Assembly (NCBI GenBank): GCA_047967505.1 | Contig: CM106541.1 | Length of the DNA: 64,000 nucleotides | DNA from: Dipteris shenzhenensis | Lineage: Eukaryota > Polypodiophyta > Polypodiopsida > Gleicheniales | Reading direction: 5' to 3' (one strand) | Shown: one piece after another, positions 23,435-35,102 of the stretch | How the letters are laid out: every line of letters begins with the position of its first letter | Numbering within the stretch: the stretch's first letter is position 1 | Notes under the pieces: model-generated | The model's database searches: none | The model's input: the letters and a program-made list of their open reading frames with translations, nothing else | What the model was told of the DNA's origin: nothing | Translations under genes and position numbers: made by a program

Positions 23435-25684
23435 GAGGAGATGTATACTGATAGGAAACCAGACATTTCTCATTTGAAAATTTTTGGTTGCATTGCCTAT
23501 GTTCATGTGCCAGATGAGTTGAGGTCCAAGTTGGATCCAAAAGCTAAGAAGTGCATCTTTATTGGTTATTCTCTGCAGCAGAAAGGGTATAGATGCTATA
23601 ACACTTCTATTCATAAGTTTACAGTGAGCAGAGATGTTGTTTTTTATGAGATGAGCAGCTAGTATAAACCAATAAATGTGATGATTGATGTAGATGCACA
23701 AAATGGTAATGCTGCACAGAATTCACAGCAACAATCACAAAATATCAGTGGACCTATAGTGTCCTCTAGCAGTGGTTCACATACTTCACCATGGACAAGC
23801 AGATTGAGATCAAGAGAATCTCCTCAAAGCAATGCAGATAGTGGTATGCAGGTATCACGAAAAGGAAAAGAGAAGGTAGATCAGCCCATGTTTGATGTGA
23901 ATGCAGGTCACTCTTATGTGGATGGTGAGTCCAGTGGCTCAGAACAGAGCATTGATGATGAGTTGGGTATTCCTTTTGTTGTTACACTTGGAGTAAGGAA
24001 GACCGGGATGTTTTGAGAGCACCTGGAAGTGAGCCTATTTTGCGCAGGACTACCAGAGCTAGGTATCCTATGGATAGGCTGAAATATGATGGATTTATAG
24101 CCATTCACTATGCCTATATGGTCAAAGTGATACAGGAACCAGAACCCACTTCTTTTGAGCAAGCCACGGGAAATGAAAAATGGGAGAAAGCCATGGATGA
24201 AGAAATGGATGCCCTGGAAGCAAATGCTACATGGGAATTAGTGCCTTTGCCTAAAAACAAGAATGCAATTAGCTGTAAGTGGGTTTATAAGATCAAGCAC
24301 AATGCAGATGGTTTTGTGAATAGATACAAGGCAAGATTAGTTGTCAAGGGGTTTGCACAGACATATGGCATTGATTATGAAGAAACATTCAGTCCAGTTA
24401 CAAGGATAGCAACTGTAAGACCAGTCATTGCTATGGCTACATCAAAGAGATGGTCTTTACATCATATGGATGTAAAGAATACCTTCTTGCATGGTGATTT
24501 GCAAGAAGAGGTCTTTATGGAGCAGCCACCAGGTTATGTTCATGTTATTCATCCTGAGTTTGTTTGTAGCTTGAAGAAAGCCTTGTATGGCTTGAAGCAA
24601 GCACCTAGAGCATGGTCTAACAAGATAGGACAATATCTTGTCACTATTGGCTTTCAGATCTCCAAGGCAGATTTCTCACTCTATGTGAGAAAAACAAAGA
24701 AAGGTATTATGCTGCTTGTCATTTATGTTGATGATTTGATCATCACAGGTGATAGTGATGAAGATATCCTTCATGTGAAAATGCTATTGAAGCAGAAGTT
24801 TGAGATGAAGGATTTGGGAGAGCTGCGTTATTTCTTGGGCATTGAGGTGATTAGATCACCAAGTGTGATACAGCTCTCGCAGAGGCAGTATGGATTGGAC
24901 ATGCTATCCAAATATGGGATGATAGGCTATAAGCCTATTTCAGTTCCTTTGGAGCAGAATGTGAAGCTGAGCACAGATGCAGGTGAGCTTCTGGAAGACC
25001 CTACTATGTACAGATGAATAGTAGGAAGTTTGATTTATATGACTATTACCAGGCCAGATCCAAGCTATGCTGTTGGATTGGTAAGTCAATTTATGCAGGC
25101 TCCAAGGAAACCGCATTTGGATGCGGTTAGACGCATACTCAGGTATGTGAAGTCCACATTGCAGTATGGACTATTTTATGAGGCTAGGGTTCAGATACAG
25201 TTGCATGGATACACTGATGCTGATTGGGCTAGTTGTACTTCTGATAGACGATCTACCAGTGGATATGTGTTCTCTTTTGGGAGTGCTACAGTCACCTGGA
25301 GCAGCAAGAAATAGCCTATAGTTACCTTGTCGAGCACAGAGGCTGAGTAGGGGGTGCAGCAATGGAGGCATGTGAGGTAGCTTGGTTGCATAAGCTACTT
25401 TATGATATGCATCAGTCTACAAATGGGCCAGTTGTCATTTATTGTGACAACATGATCAGTATACACTTGGCAAATAACCCAGTCTATCATGCTAGAACAA
25501 AGTACATTGAGGTGCATTATCACTATGTGTGGGAGAAGGTTTTACTAAGTCTTATTGATCTAGTTTATGTCAGCACAGAGGATCAGGTCGCTAACATATT
25601 CACGAAGGCATTGGGCGTAGAGAAGATGCGCAAGTTCAGAGACCTGCTTGGTTTGCAAGAATTGGGATTAAGCTCGAGGGGGAG
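23435..25684 (+). mobile_element. Ty1/copia element B, starts inside integrase
   Basis: The first bases match copia C from about 28695, in the C-terminal part of integrase ([18 protein letters not shown]). The remnant continues through the linker, RT ([29 protein letters not shown] near 24727) and RNase H (ADWASCTSDRRSTSGYV; the next motif is broken) to the PPT before the LTR at 25685. Stops occur at 23660 (TAG where C has TGG), 25015 (TGA) and 25312 (TAG), with frameshifts near 24000 and 25350. It overlaps copia C over about 1.23 kb at high but imperfect identity, and is a different family from A. Confidence 0.9.
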
Positions 25685-26082
25685 TGTTGAGATATCGAGC
25701 TCCACTCGTGATATGCCAGGGTGACCGTTGTGTTGAGATATTGAGCTCCACTCGTGATATGCCAGGGTGACCGTTGTGCATTTATGTCGGTGACTTGTTA
25801 GCTGCAGATGTGGTTGGTAGACCGCCCACGAATAATAGCTGGATGACAGTTATCCTTATCTACTCTAGTTTGTGGCTCAGTTAGTATGCCACCTTAGTTA
25901 GTTGAGTTTAGTTTGAGACCCACATACAGGGTTCTTCTATTTCTTTGTACTAGAGTTCTTTTGGCTTTCACAACTAAGAAGAGGAAATTTGTTTTCAGCC
26001 TCCACCTGTGTGTGTATTCCCCCATTGTGTATGTGAGAAAGCCGCAAGTGAGACTCCTTCCCTCTCTCCCACTATCTTCACA
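25685..26082 (+). mobile_element. Single LTR shared by copia B and C
   Basis: The LTR begins TGTTGAGATATCG right after a PPT (ctcgagggggag) and ends cttcaca immediately before a TGGTATCGGAGC primer site, so it is at once the 3' LTR of B and the 5' LTR of C. Its first 46 bp are tandemly duplicated (25686-25731 and 25732-25777). Confidence 0.88.
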
Positions 26083-26094
26083 TGGTATCGGAGC
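26083..26094 (+). promoter_or_regulatory. Primer-binding site of copia C
   Basis: TGGTATCGGAGC matches the 3' end complement of plant initiator-Met tRNA (one mismatch to TGGTATCAGAGC) and abuts the LTR. An untranslated leader of about 530 bp follows. Confidence 0.85.
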
Positions 26095-26621
26095 CTTGTT
26101 CGTGGTAAGGAGCTCAAGAAAGCAAACCAAGTTCGCAGTATCTTGGTAAGAGGACCAGTGTTGCTTTCCTATTTCGAGTTTGGGAGCAAATCTCTGCAAG
26201 TAGCATAGCCAGAAGTGTAAGAGTACACTGTCTTAGACTAAGACGCCCTTCGCGGTGTGGCGAGAGCACAGTTTATGCAAGGGCATTTCCGGGCCTGTTT
26301 CGATTCGAGGGCATTTCAGGGCCCGTTTTGAAGGCAGAAGTTCTTCGCAGGCACTCGGAAAAAGGTCCTGTATTTGCTGTGCGACCACTGCTCGGCTGGT
26401 CGGTGAAAAGTTGTCACAGAAACTCCACAGAAATTGCATCGTATGCCTATGTACAAAGATATTGGGAGTTGCAAAATCATGCTTGTTGCCTGTTGATGCA
26501 AAATCGTCACTAGGAAAGTGACTGTGTGGTCAAATACCACTTTCGTTAGTTTTGCAGGTCTGCCCGTGTGAGGCAAAAGCTGTGTTTTTAGCAGTGACAG
26601 AATATTTTGCAGTTTTCTGTA

Positions 26622-29600
26622 ATGGCGTCTGATTCTCTTTCGCAGATTGTCACTGAAAAGCTTGACAAGAACAACTTCCAGGCATGGAAGTTTAGAATGA
26701 CAAATTTCCTTATGGGAAAAGGCTATTGGGAGTTCATTACAGGAAATGAAGAAGAACCAGTTCTTCCTAATGTTCCCAATCAACAAGAAATGCAGGCATT
26801 TAAAGGATGGCATGAGAGAGCCAGAAAAGTTATGTACTGGCTATCTATTAGTATTTTGGATTCTATGATTGTGCATATTCAGGATGCAAGTATGCCAAAC
26901 AAGGCATGGGATACTTTGGCAAAAATGTATAGCACAAATATGCAAGCCAGGAAAATGCAGCTCAAACAGGAGTTGCACAATGTGCAGAGAGAATTTGAGC
27001 ATAAATGACTACCACATGAAGGTGAAGAAAATTGCAGATGCATTTGCTTCCATTGGGTCGCCAGTGGAAGATGATGATCTAGTTTCTATGACCTTGAATG
27101 GTCTAGGAAAAGATTATGCACAGTTCTAGACATCCATTGCCGTCCGTGAAAAATTTCTTGATTTTGAAGAGTTGTTTGCTCTTCTAATTTCTGAAGAGCA
27201 GAGAAATGGGCGTGCATCTTCTTCAAGAGGAACTTCAAAAGAAACTGTCTTCTACTCAAATGCTAGAAGAGGTAGAGGCTGAGGTAGAGGAGGCCGATCT
27301 GCAGGCCGTGGTAGAAATCAGAATATGCAACAAACTCAAGAAAACCAGTCCTATGGAGGAGGACGTGGTAACTCTAGAGGCAGGGGGAGCCAAAGAGGTC
27401 GTGGTGGATGGCAGAGAGGCCAAAATGCAAACAACAATGTTGAATGCTACTACTGTGGTAAAATGGGTCATATGGCTAAGGACTGCTACATAAAGCAGAA
27501 CGACATTATGAATGGAAAATTGCAGCAAGGCAATTATGCATCTTTTAGTACACAGGGTGATGACAGAAATGAGCATCTATTTATGGTGCAGCACATGACC
27601 AATTCTATGACAAGTGCAGTAGAACGAAATGATGTGTGGTATGTTGACTCAGGTGCATCAAACCACATGACAGGTCATGCAGAGTGGATGCAGGATATGC
27701 AAGGAAAATGTAAAAACCTGGTTTGTGGAGACTGGTGATGAAACTGCACATCCTATTGTGCAGATTTGTAAAATTCCTTTGTCTATGTAGGATGGGAAAA
27801 AGAAATACCTGTTTGATGTATTTCATGTCCCGAACATCACCAAGAACCTAGTTTCTATTGGTCAAATGGTTGAGCAGGGCTTGCAGGTTTGATTTAATCC
27901 TCATGGATGCTTTGTTGAGGATATGAAAAATAACGGTCGCTTGATAGGAAAAGGAAAGAAGAAAGGCAGGATGTTTACGTTGGATGCGGACATGCCTGAA
28001 TTGAGTGCAGCAATGTTTGCACATGGGACTGGTGTAGTTGCAGATATTGATATCTGGCATAAACTCATTGGTCATGTTAATATACAACGACTTAAATCAA
28101 TGCAAGCCTAAAATATTGTTGCAGGATTGCCTAAATTCAAGGTTGTAGAAATGCATAAGGTTTGTGAAGCCTGTCAATTTGGAAAACAGGCAAGGAAACC
28201 ATTTCCTAGGCATGTTCAAGAGAGTAAAAAGCCATTCAAATTAATCCACTATGATGTGTGGACTACTAAAGCTGCATCTATTAGAGGCTGTCACTATTTT
28301 GTCACATTTATTGATGACTTCAGCAGAAAACTTTGGGTGTATTTTATGAAAAAGAAAAGTGAAGTGTTTGGGCACTTCAAAGATTTTAAAGCTATGGTCG
28401 AAAAAGAAACAGGCCTACAAATAAAATGCCTAAGGTCAGATGGAGGGGGAGAGTACCTCTCAAATGAGTTTGCAAGGTTCCTGCAGGAGCATGGCATAAA
28501 GCAGCAATATTCATAGTCATACCCCACAGCAAAATGGACTTGCAAAAAGGAAAAATAGGCATATTGGAGAGGTATCTCGGGCCATGCTAAATGAAAAAGA
28601 TCTACCAGAATACTATTGGGCTGAAGCACTTGCTACAGCAGTTTACATAATGAATAGGACTCCCACTACAGCAATCCATGGCATGACGCTAGAGGAGATG
28701 TATACTAGTAGGAAACCAGACATTTCTCATTTGAAAATTTTTGGTTGCATTGCCTATGTTCATGTGCCAGATGAGTTGAGGTCCAAGTTGGATCCAAAAG
28801 CTGAGAAGTGCGTCTTTATTGGTTATTCTCTGCAGCAGAAAGGGTATAGATGCTATAACCCTTCTACTCATACGTTTACAGTGAGCAGAGATGTTGTTTT
28901 TTATGAGATGAGCAGCTGGTATAAACCAGTAAATGTGATGATTGATGTAGATGCACAAAATGGTAATTCTGCACAGAATTCACAGCAGCAATCACAAAAT
29001 ATCAGTGGACCTACAGTGTGCTCTAGCAATGGTTCACATACTTTACCATGGACAGGCAGATTGAGATCAGGAGAATCTCCTCAAAGCAATGCAGATAGTG
29101 GTATGCAAGTATCACGAAAAGGAAAAGAGAAGGTAGATCAGCCCATGTTTGATGTGAATGCAGGTCACTCTTATGTGGATGGTGAATCCAGTGGCTCAGA
29201 ACAGAGCATTGATGATGAGTTGGGTATTCCTTCTATTGTTACACCTAGAGTAAGGAAGACCAGGGATGTTTTGAGACCACCTAGAAGTGATCCTCTTTTG
29301 TGCAGGTCTACAAGAGCTAGGTATCCTGTGGATAGGCTAAAATATGATGGACTTATAGCCATTCACTTTGCCTATATGGTCAAAGTGATACAGGAACCAG
29401 AATTCACTTCTTTTGAACAAGCCATGGAAAAATGGGAGAAAGCCATGGATGAAGAAATGGATGCCTTGGAAGCAAATGCTACATGGGAATTGGTGCCTTT
29501 GCCTAAAGATAAGAATGCAATTGGCTGTAAGTGGGTTTATAAGATCAAGCACAATGCAGATGGTTCTGTGAATAGATACAAGGCAAGATTAGTTGTCAAG

Positions 29601-29924
29601 GGGTATGCACAGACATATGGCATTTATTATGAAGAAACATTCAGTCCGGTTGCAAGGATGGCAACTGTAAGAGCAGTCATTGCTATGGCTACATCAAAGG
29701 GATGGTCTTTACATCAAATGGATGTAAAGAATGCCTTCTTGCATGGTGATTTGCAAGAAGAGGTCTTTATGGAGCAGCACTAGGTTATGTTCATGCTATT
29801 TATCCTGAGTTTGTTTGCAGGTTGAAGAAAGCCTTGTATGGCTTGAAGCAAGCACCTAGAGCATGGTCTGAAAAGATAGGACAGTATCTTGTTACTATTG
29901 GCTTTCAGATTTCCAAGGCAGCCT
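26622..29924 (+). mobile_element. Ty1/copia element C, gag to RT, 3' truncated
   Basis: Gag starts at ATG 26622 (MASDSLSQIVTEKLDKNNF). A CCHC knuckle lies at 27445-27486 (CYYCGKMGHMAKDC) and protease retains DSGAS (27646). Integrase HHCC follows at about 28056 (WHKLIGHVNI...CEACQFGKQ), then D (YDVW) and D (RSDGGGEY), but the catalytic Glu is Lys (LAKRKN, codon 28545-28547). The longest frame, 28584-29783, covers integrase end and RT start. Stops lie at 27127, 27280, 27788, 27890 and 28109, with frameshifts near 27005, 27735, 28510 and 29775. RT ends abruptly after GFQISKA at about 29924, before the YVDD motif, at a junction with an unrelated gag fragment. B supplies the missing RT/RNase H region upstream of the shared LTR. 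Confidence 0.92.
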
Positions 29925-30420
29925 GTTATAAATGCCAAGGACCTCAGTTTCTTAAGGACTTCCCATACAAGGATGATCAACTTGCATTGGGGCCGAATGC
30001 AACCAATCCAAACACTCCTTTGTGTTTTGGTTGTGGAGTGGATCATTTGTATAGATTGCCCCATGAGGAGAACTCCTAGATTAGCTCCTGACTCCAAAAG
30101 CCTGCATTAATTGTTGAGTATTGAGAGAGGCTAGGTGTCCTTGGTATCATTGAATGTGACCACGAGGGCCCAAAGGCTAGGGCCATGAGTAAGGAGCTCC
30201 GCAAACAAGCTAATAGAGAAAAGGCAACTACCTCCTAGTCCAAGAGCAAAGGCTAAGCGAGTACAATTAAGGTAGGGATAGGTTCAAATTAGCTCATCAT
30301 CCAGAGTAGTTTGGGCGAAGAGACCACAACAGTCTCCACTAGGCAGCAAGCCTAGCAACTTGCTCAAGCTGGCCAATTGGTTCTCGACCTTCCGACCATG
30401 ATTCTTTGAACCGACTTCTA
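29925..30420 (+). mobile_element. Gag fragment of a third retroelement family
   Basis: In frame with the end of copia C, the sequence reads CYKCQGPQFLKDFPYKDD and later LCFGCGVDHLYRLP. These look like two C-X2-C-X3-H-X4-C zinc knuckles, each missing one or more ligands. Coding character continues with stops (RLGVLGIIECDHEGPKARAM) to about 30240. The family is not recognised. The spacing X3 before His differs from the usual X4 of copia and gypsy. Confidence 0.55.
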
Positions 30421-30439
30421 GGTCTATAGATCAACCCTT

Positions 30440-30720
30440 ACAATTTGCTCCTCCTTGCATAGATAAATTCTATTAAAGGCGCATTAGGCCTATGGTGCAC
30501 ATGAAAGGCCTTCCCAAGATGACATCATAGCCATCCTGTTGCCCATGGAAGTCCCCATCAAGACAAACTTTTTGTGTCATCACTCTCTCGAAGTGTTGTC
30601 CTAGATTATTGACCAATATTTTTAGCACATCAGCTCCTTTTGTGAGGCTTCAACAACCTTGGTGTTCACTTCTTTCGGGTTGACCATCTTCCCATTCATC
30701 CAATCAAATAAATCTTAAGG
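30440..30720 (-). mobile_element. Antisense gypsy-like protease remnant
   Basis: Minus-strand translation gives VCLDGDFHGQQDGYDVILG followed by RPFMCTIG, which matches the conserved end of retroelement aspartic proteases (Y-D-x-I-L-G-R-P). Frames on either side are broken. It lies head to head with the plus-strand gag fragment before it. Confidence 0.5.
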
Positions 30721-33188
30721 ATGGGATTTCCTCTTAACAGGACAGCAATGGGCATCCTTACCTCTATGATGTTCTTGAAATGCCTTTATTGAATTCATAC
30801 TTTTTTTTTGACGGACTTGTATGGGGGAGGGGAGAGAAGAGTATGGACTTCCTATCCATGCATGAGGTCTTTTAGGAAAGGCATTTTGGACACAGTGGAT
30901 ACCCGAGCATAAGGTTCTCTTAAAGAGCGACAAGTTGAGGGAGTTTGATCAAAGATGTAAAGGATGGATGGCTCTCCATCTGACCCCATTTGATATCTAT
31001 GGAGGGATGTAGATAGTCCCCGTTGCCCCTTGAACGGAGACTTTCCCTCGAGCTCCCCTCTTCTACATCAAATACCAAAAGAGAGACCTCCCCAACCAAT
31101 CACCTCCAATGTGCACCTCGTCATTCCCCCATTGATGAGTGGTCTGTTAGAGATAGGGATCGTAGAGCTTTTCCATAGAGATTTAGGACCTCTACTTGTG
31201 GTAATTCCTTTGAATCCCTCTCCAAGTATTAATATCCCCTTCTCGAGATCCCATAGATGTAAGATCCTCTACTCTTGCATGGGGTGACAATATGAATGGG
31301 CCCTTAATTATGCATTTAGAGCTACCAAGCTTTTGCTTGTAGCTCACCTCCCTTGTATGATGGTGCACCTATCTCCAATATCCAAGCTGGTGTTTTGGTC
31401 CTAAATTTGCAAGTGACTTATGGGTTGTCAGACTCTAGTGTCTCATTTTTATTGAGGTAAGTTTAGAGCTTGGAATACATCGTTAAGGTTTTACCAAAAT
31501 TATCATCATCATGTCACTAATATTGCATGAGGATATGATTGCCAAAACCAAATGCCATGATGCCATCAAGAGAGAAAGCAAGGATGATGTTGATGAGTGT
31601 TGGCATGGACTACAATAGTATCCACACTTGTCCTAATGATTGCATACCCTTTTGACATGAGTATGGGATTTTGGTTCGTTATTCATATTGTTGAGTTCTT
31701 CACTATTATAGATAGGAGTTATAGGCTTAGGCTATCCCAACAAAGGTATTGTGACAATTTTCTATCATCGAGAGGATCTGACATATGTTTAGGTGTAAGT
31801 CCATATAAAAATATAGAGGATCTGACATTGGGAGGATATGACTTGTGTTTAGATGCAAGTCCATAGAAAGATTTGTGATATTTATGATATGGCATGCTAC
31901 ACATCATTCCACCGACAATACTTTGAGGATTCTTGCTAGTTGTGTCTACGTAACTTGCATCTTGGGCTCATCATGGATTGCATAAATCCTTTTGGACTAT
32001 GGTCAACGTCTTGGCCAACATTCCCAATAGTTCTCATGATTACAGCATGCCCCCATGGTTGACCATATAGAAGGAAAACCTTATTCTTTCTCTCTCATCC
32101 CAAGAAATACAAGGCAAAAAAGGGATTGGCGATAGGCATGGAGAGAGAATGGAGAGCATTCCAAGACCCCATGTATATCTTAAAGAGTGTGGGATCCACA
32201 AAGGGAGCACGAGAGGACTTGATAGCAATGGACAAGATGCCACAAACTAATGGCAACAAATTGTGCTTCCGAAGGCACCATTCAAGAGGGAGGAAGCAAC
32301 TTTTTTCCTAGTTGGCAACTATTTTATATGGGTACTCACTAGTGTGGTGCAGACCTTGGCACGTATAACATTGGATGTTGTTTTGCGATTCACGTCGTTC
32401 ATGTCCCTAGCTCGCTGCATTGTAGGAGCCTTTTTTTTATACCTCAAAATATACTACTCATCCTACATGACATAATGACTAATCTAATTGGTTTGATACA
32501 TAGTACTTTCATAGGGCAGCCATCCTTTCTCCCAATAACTTTTAGCCCTCCTTCCTCTCGATGTCTTAGATGCCAGTAAGGCATAGTCAGGGTTATCCCA
32601 CTCACTTGGTGGCTCCTCGATGATTACCTGGTTTATGGGAGTAAGCCATAGTGGTTGGGATTGTGGACCTAGAATTGAAGATGGCAAAGGAAAATTTCAA
32701 ACTTGTAATGTCCCTTGGTTGGCTGATGGGGGCTCCTTGTAAGGCTAACTGGCCCTCCTTGTATGGGTTAGGTGGTGCCAATGATAAGGAAAATGGATGC
32801 CTTTGTTGGTACGTGGTGTGGGGCATCGGCACAATATCCCCACCTAACAGAATAGGTGGAGTAGAGCATTGGCCTTGCCCAAAGGTGAGGGCACTCACTC
32901 GTCGAGTGGTTGCTTGTACATATTCCATATCATACATTTTCTCGCCTTGGAGACAAGTGTGGATTACTTGGTCCTTTTGCTAATCTAACAATAGTAACCT
33001 TTTTATTTACGTATTGAATGAATATATCAAGTATATATGTGGAATCACAATAGGGAGGAATGGATTGTATCATAATTAATGCTTACAACTTTACACCAGT
33101 CAAAATAGTTCAACTCAACATTCTTAGAACATTTGAGTATTTTAGTAGAGAAATGTGATCATCTTAGGATTGCTTTTGACATGCTTAA
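30721..33188. other. No supported gene; small direct repeat
   Basis: Short frames on both strands show no motif. Around 31770-31870 two imperfect copies of a block containing gaggatctgacat and gtttagatgcaagtccata lie in tandem. The stretch is probably old element DNA. Confidence 0.35.
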
Positions 33189-33345
33189 GCTTCCTCTCTA
33201 GATTAAGCTGTAACTTTTCTTTTCTTTTTTAATAGAATTGTATTTTTTCGAGCGAAAATTTTTGTAACTTGCTTGAGCCTATTCTCTAGATTAAGCTATA
33301 ACTTTTCTTTTCTTTTATAATGGAATTTTAAATTTTTGGGAACAA
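33189..33345. repeat. Direct duplication of about 90 bp
   Basis: Two copies share ctctagattaagctrtaact followed by tttcttttctttt; landmarks are at about 33196 and 33285. Confidence 0.75.
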
Positions 33346-33439
33346 AAAGGTTTTAGGAGCCACGATGATAGTCCACCAAAAACATTTTTGGGTGAACAAA
33401 CATTTTTGGTTACCAATATAAAAACATTAAAAACTTCAA

Positions 33440-35076
33440 GATTTACATCGAGTTGGTCATGGAAACCAACCTTTTGGAAATCAAGCTAGTCATGGAAGCC
33501 AGGCTTTTGGCTTTTATCAAGCTGGTCGTGGACACCAAGCTTTTGAAAACTATCAAATTGATCGTGGAAACCATGTTGAGTGCGCCTGTGCAAATAAATT
33601 CATATGTAATTTTTGTGGAAAGAATGGCCATGATGAGGATTCTTGTTATTGTGAAAGATATATTGATTAAAAGGCTACTCGTGATGCCCATAATAATGCT
33701 TATATCATTCACATAATGTTGATGGAGACAATTCCAAAATAGAGAAAATTCATAATGTGACTACTAGTGGATCTAATTATATGGCAAAGAATAAAATTTC
33801 ATTGACAGTAGACTCTGGAGCTACTCAACAGATGACACATAATTATCAATGATTGGTCAATTTTCATTCTCTTCAAGTGAGAAAGTTTGCTTATTTGGGT
33901 GATGACTCTTCTCATCCTATTAAGGAAATTAGAGGTCTTCTAACACAAACCTCCTTAGGTATCCACATTCTACATGGAGTTTTGTATGTTCCAGGGTTAC
34001 ATCGTAATTTGGTTTCGATATATAGGCTTATGGATATTGGAATTCTTGTATAATTTGATCGACATGTTTGTCAATTTATCAAGCAAGGTTGCATTCTTGG
34101 GGTGGCACCAAGAAAAGGAAATCTGTATGAGTTGATGTTGAATGATGAATTTGCAAATGCTATCATAAGTAAAGGCCAAGAATCAAGCACAGTATGGCAT
34201 CAATGGTTTGGACATGCAAACTTTCAATCAATTTTGGATATGGAAAAACATGATCTTGTGGATGGTTTATCCCTTAACATGGATGCCAGTATGGGTACAT
34301 GTGAAGCCTGTGTTCTTGGAAGCAACATCGATGACCATTTTTTGGGAAAAGGTACAAGAGCTACAAGGATCTTAGAACTTGTGCATACTAATTTATGTGG
34401 TCCTTTTCCTTATTCTCGTGGTGGAGCCCAATAATATATTCTATTTGCAGATGATTTTGCTCGATATTCATTTGTTTACTTCTTATCAAAGAAATCTAAA
34501 GCATTTGAAAAGTTTTGTTCATTCAAGAAAATGGTAGAGCTTCAAACAAGCGAATTAATTCAAAGACTACGGAATGATAATGGTGGTGAATTCAAATCTC
34601 ATGTTTTTAATCAATTTTTTCAAGAAGCTGGAAGTGTTTGAGAATTTACTGTGCCTTATTCTTCTCAACAAAATGGTGTAGCTAAGTTAAACATCATGTA
34701 GGATTAGAAAATTAATTTTGGGTAGATGCTCTGGCAAGAGCAATTTATGTGCAAATTCATTTTTCTACTTCTTCACTTTGGGTGAAATGCTCATTGAAGT
34801 TTGGACAAGAATCAAGCCAAATGTTGACCATCTTCGCGTATTTCATTGTTGTGCTTATGTTCATATTCCAAAAGAACATCATATAAAGATGAATCCTATT
34901 GCCATAAAGGCTATATTTCTTGGATATGCATATAATGCTAAAGTTCTTGGACATTTCTTCTCAAGAGATTATCATAAGTTGAGATGTGGTTTTCAATAAA
35001 GCACAGATGTCACAATCTTTTCATGATACTCATGTTGTGGAAGCTATTTTACAAGATTTTTATACTGATATGGAAG
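33440..35076 (+). mobile_element. Ty1/copia element E, gag end to integrase
   Basis: Gag's Gly/Gln-rich tail with repeated GHGNQAFG-like units leads to a CCHC knuckle at 33605-33646 (CNFCGKNGHDEDSC). After a frameshift the protease has DSGATQQMT (33811). Integrase shows WHQWFGHANF, CEACVLGS, a Thr-Asn in place of the first catalytic Thr-Asp (VHTNLCGP), DDFARYSF and DNGGEF. The frame breaks near 34640 and resumes with the integrase C terminus (RIKPNVDHLRVFHCCAYVHI) to about 35075. RT, RNase H and LTRs are absent. It is a separate family from A and B/C. Confidence 0.85.
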
Positions 35077-35078
35077 AA

Positions 35079-35102
35079 CTTCTTCTTCTTCTTCTTCTTC
35101 TT
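35079..35102. repeat. (CTT)n microsatellite
   Basis: Eight CTT units lie exactly where copia E homology ends. Confidence 0.9.

Noticed and set aside
31000-32700. Short frames on both strands between copia C and E
   Set aside because: No motif, no splice support and mutual overlap; treated as decayed intergenic DNA.
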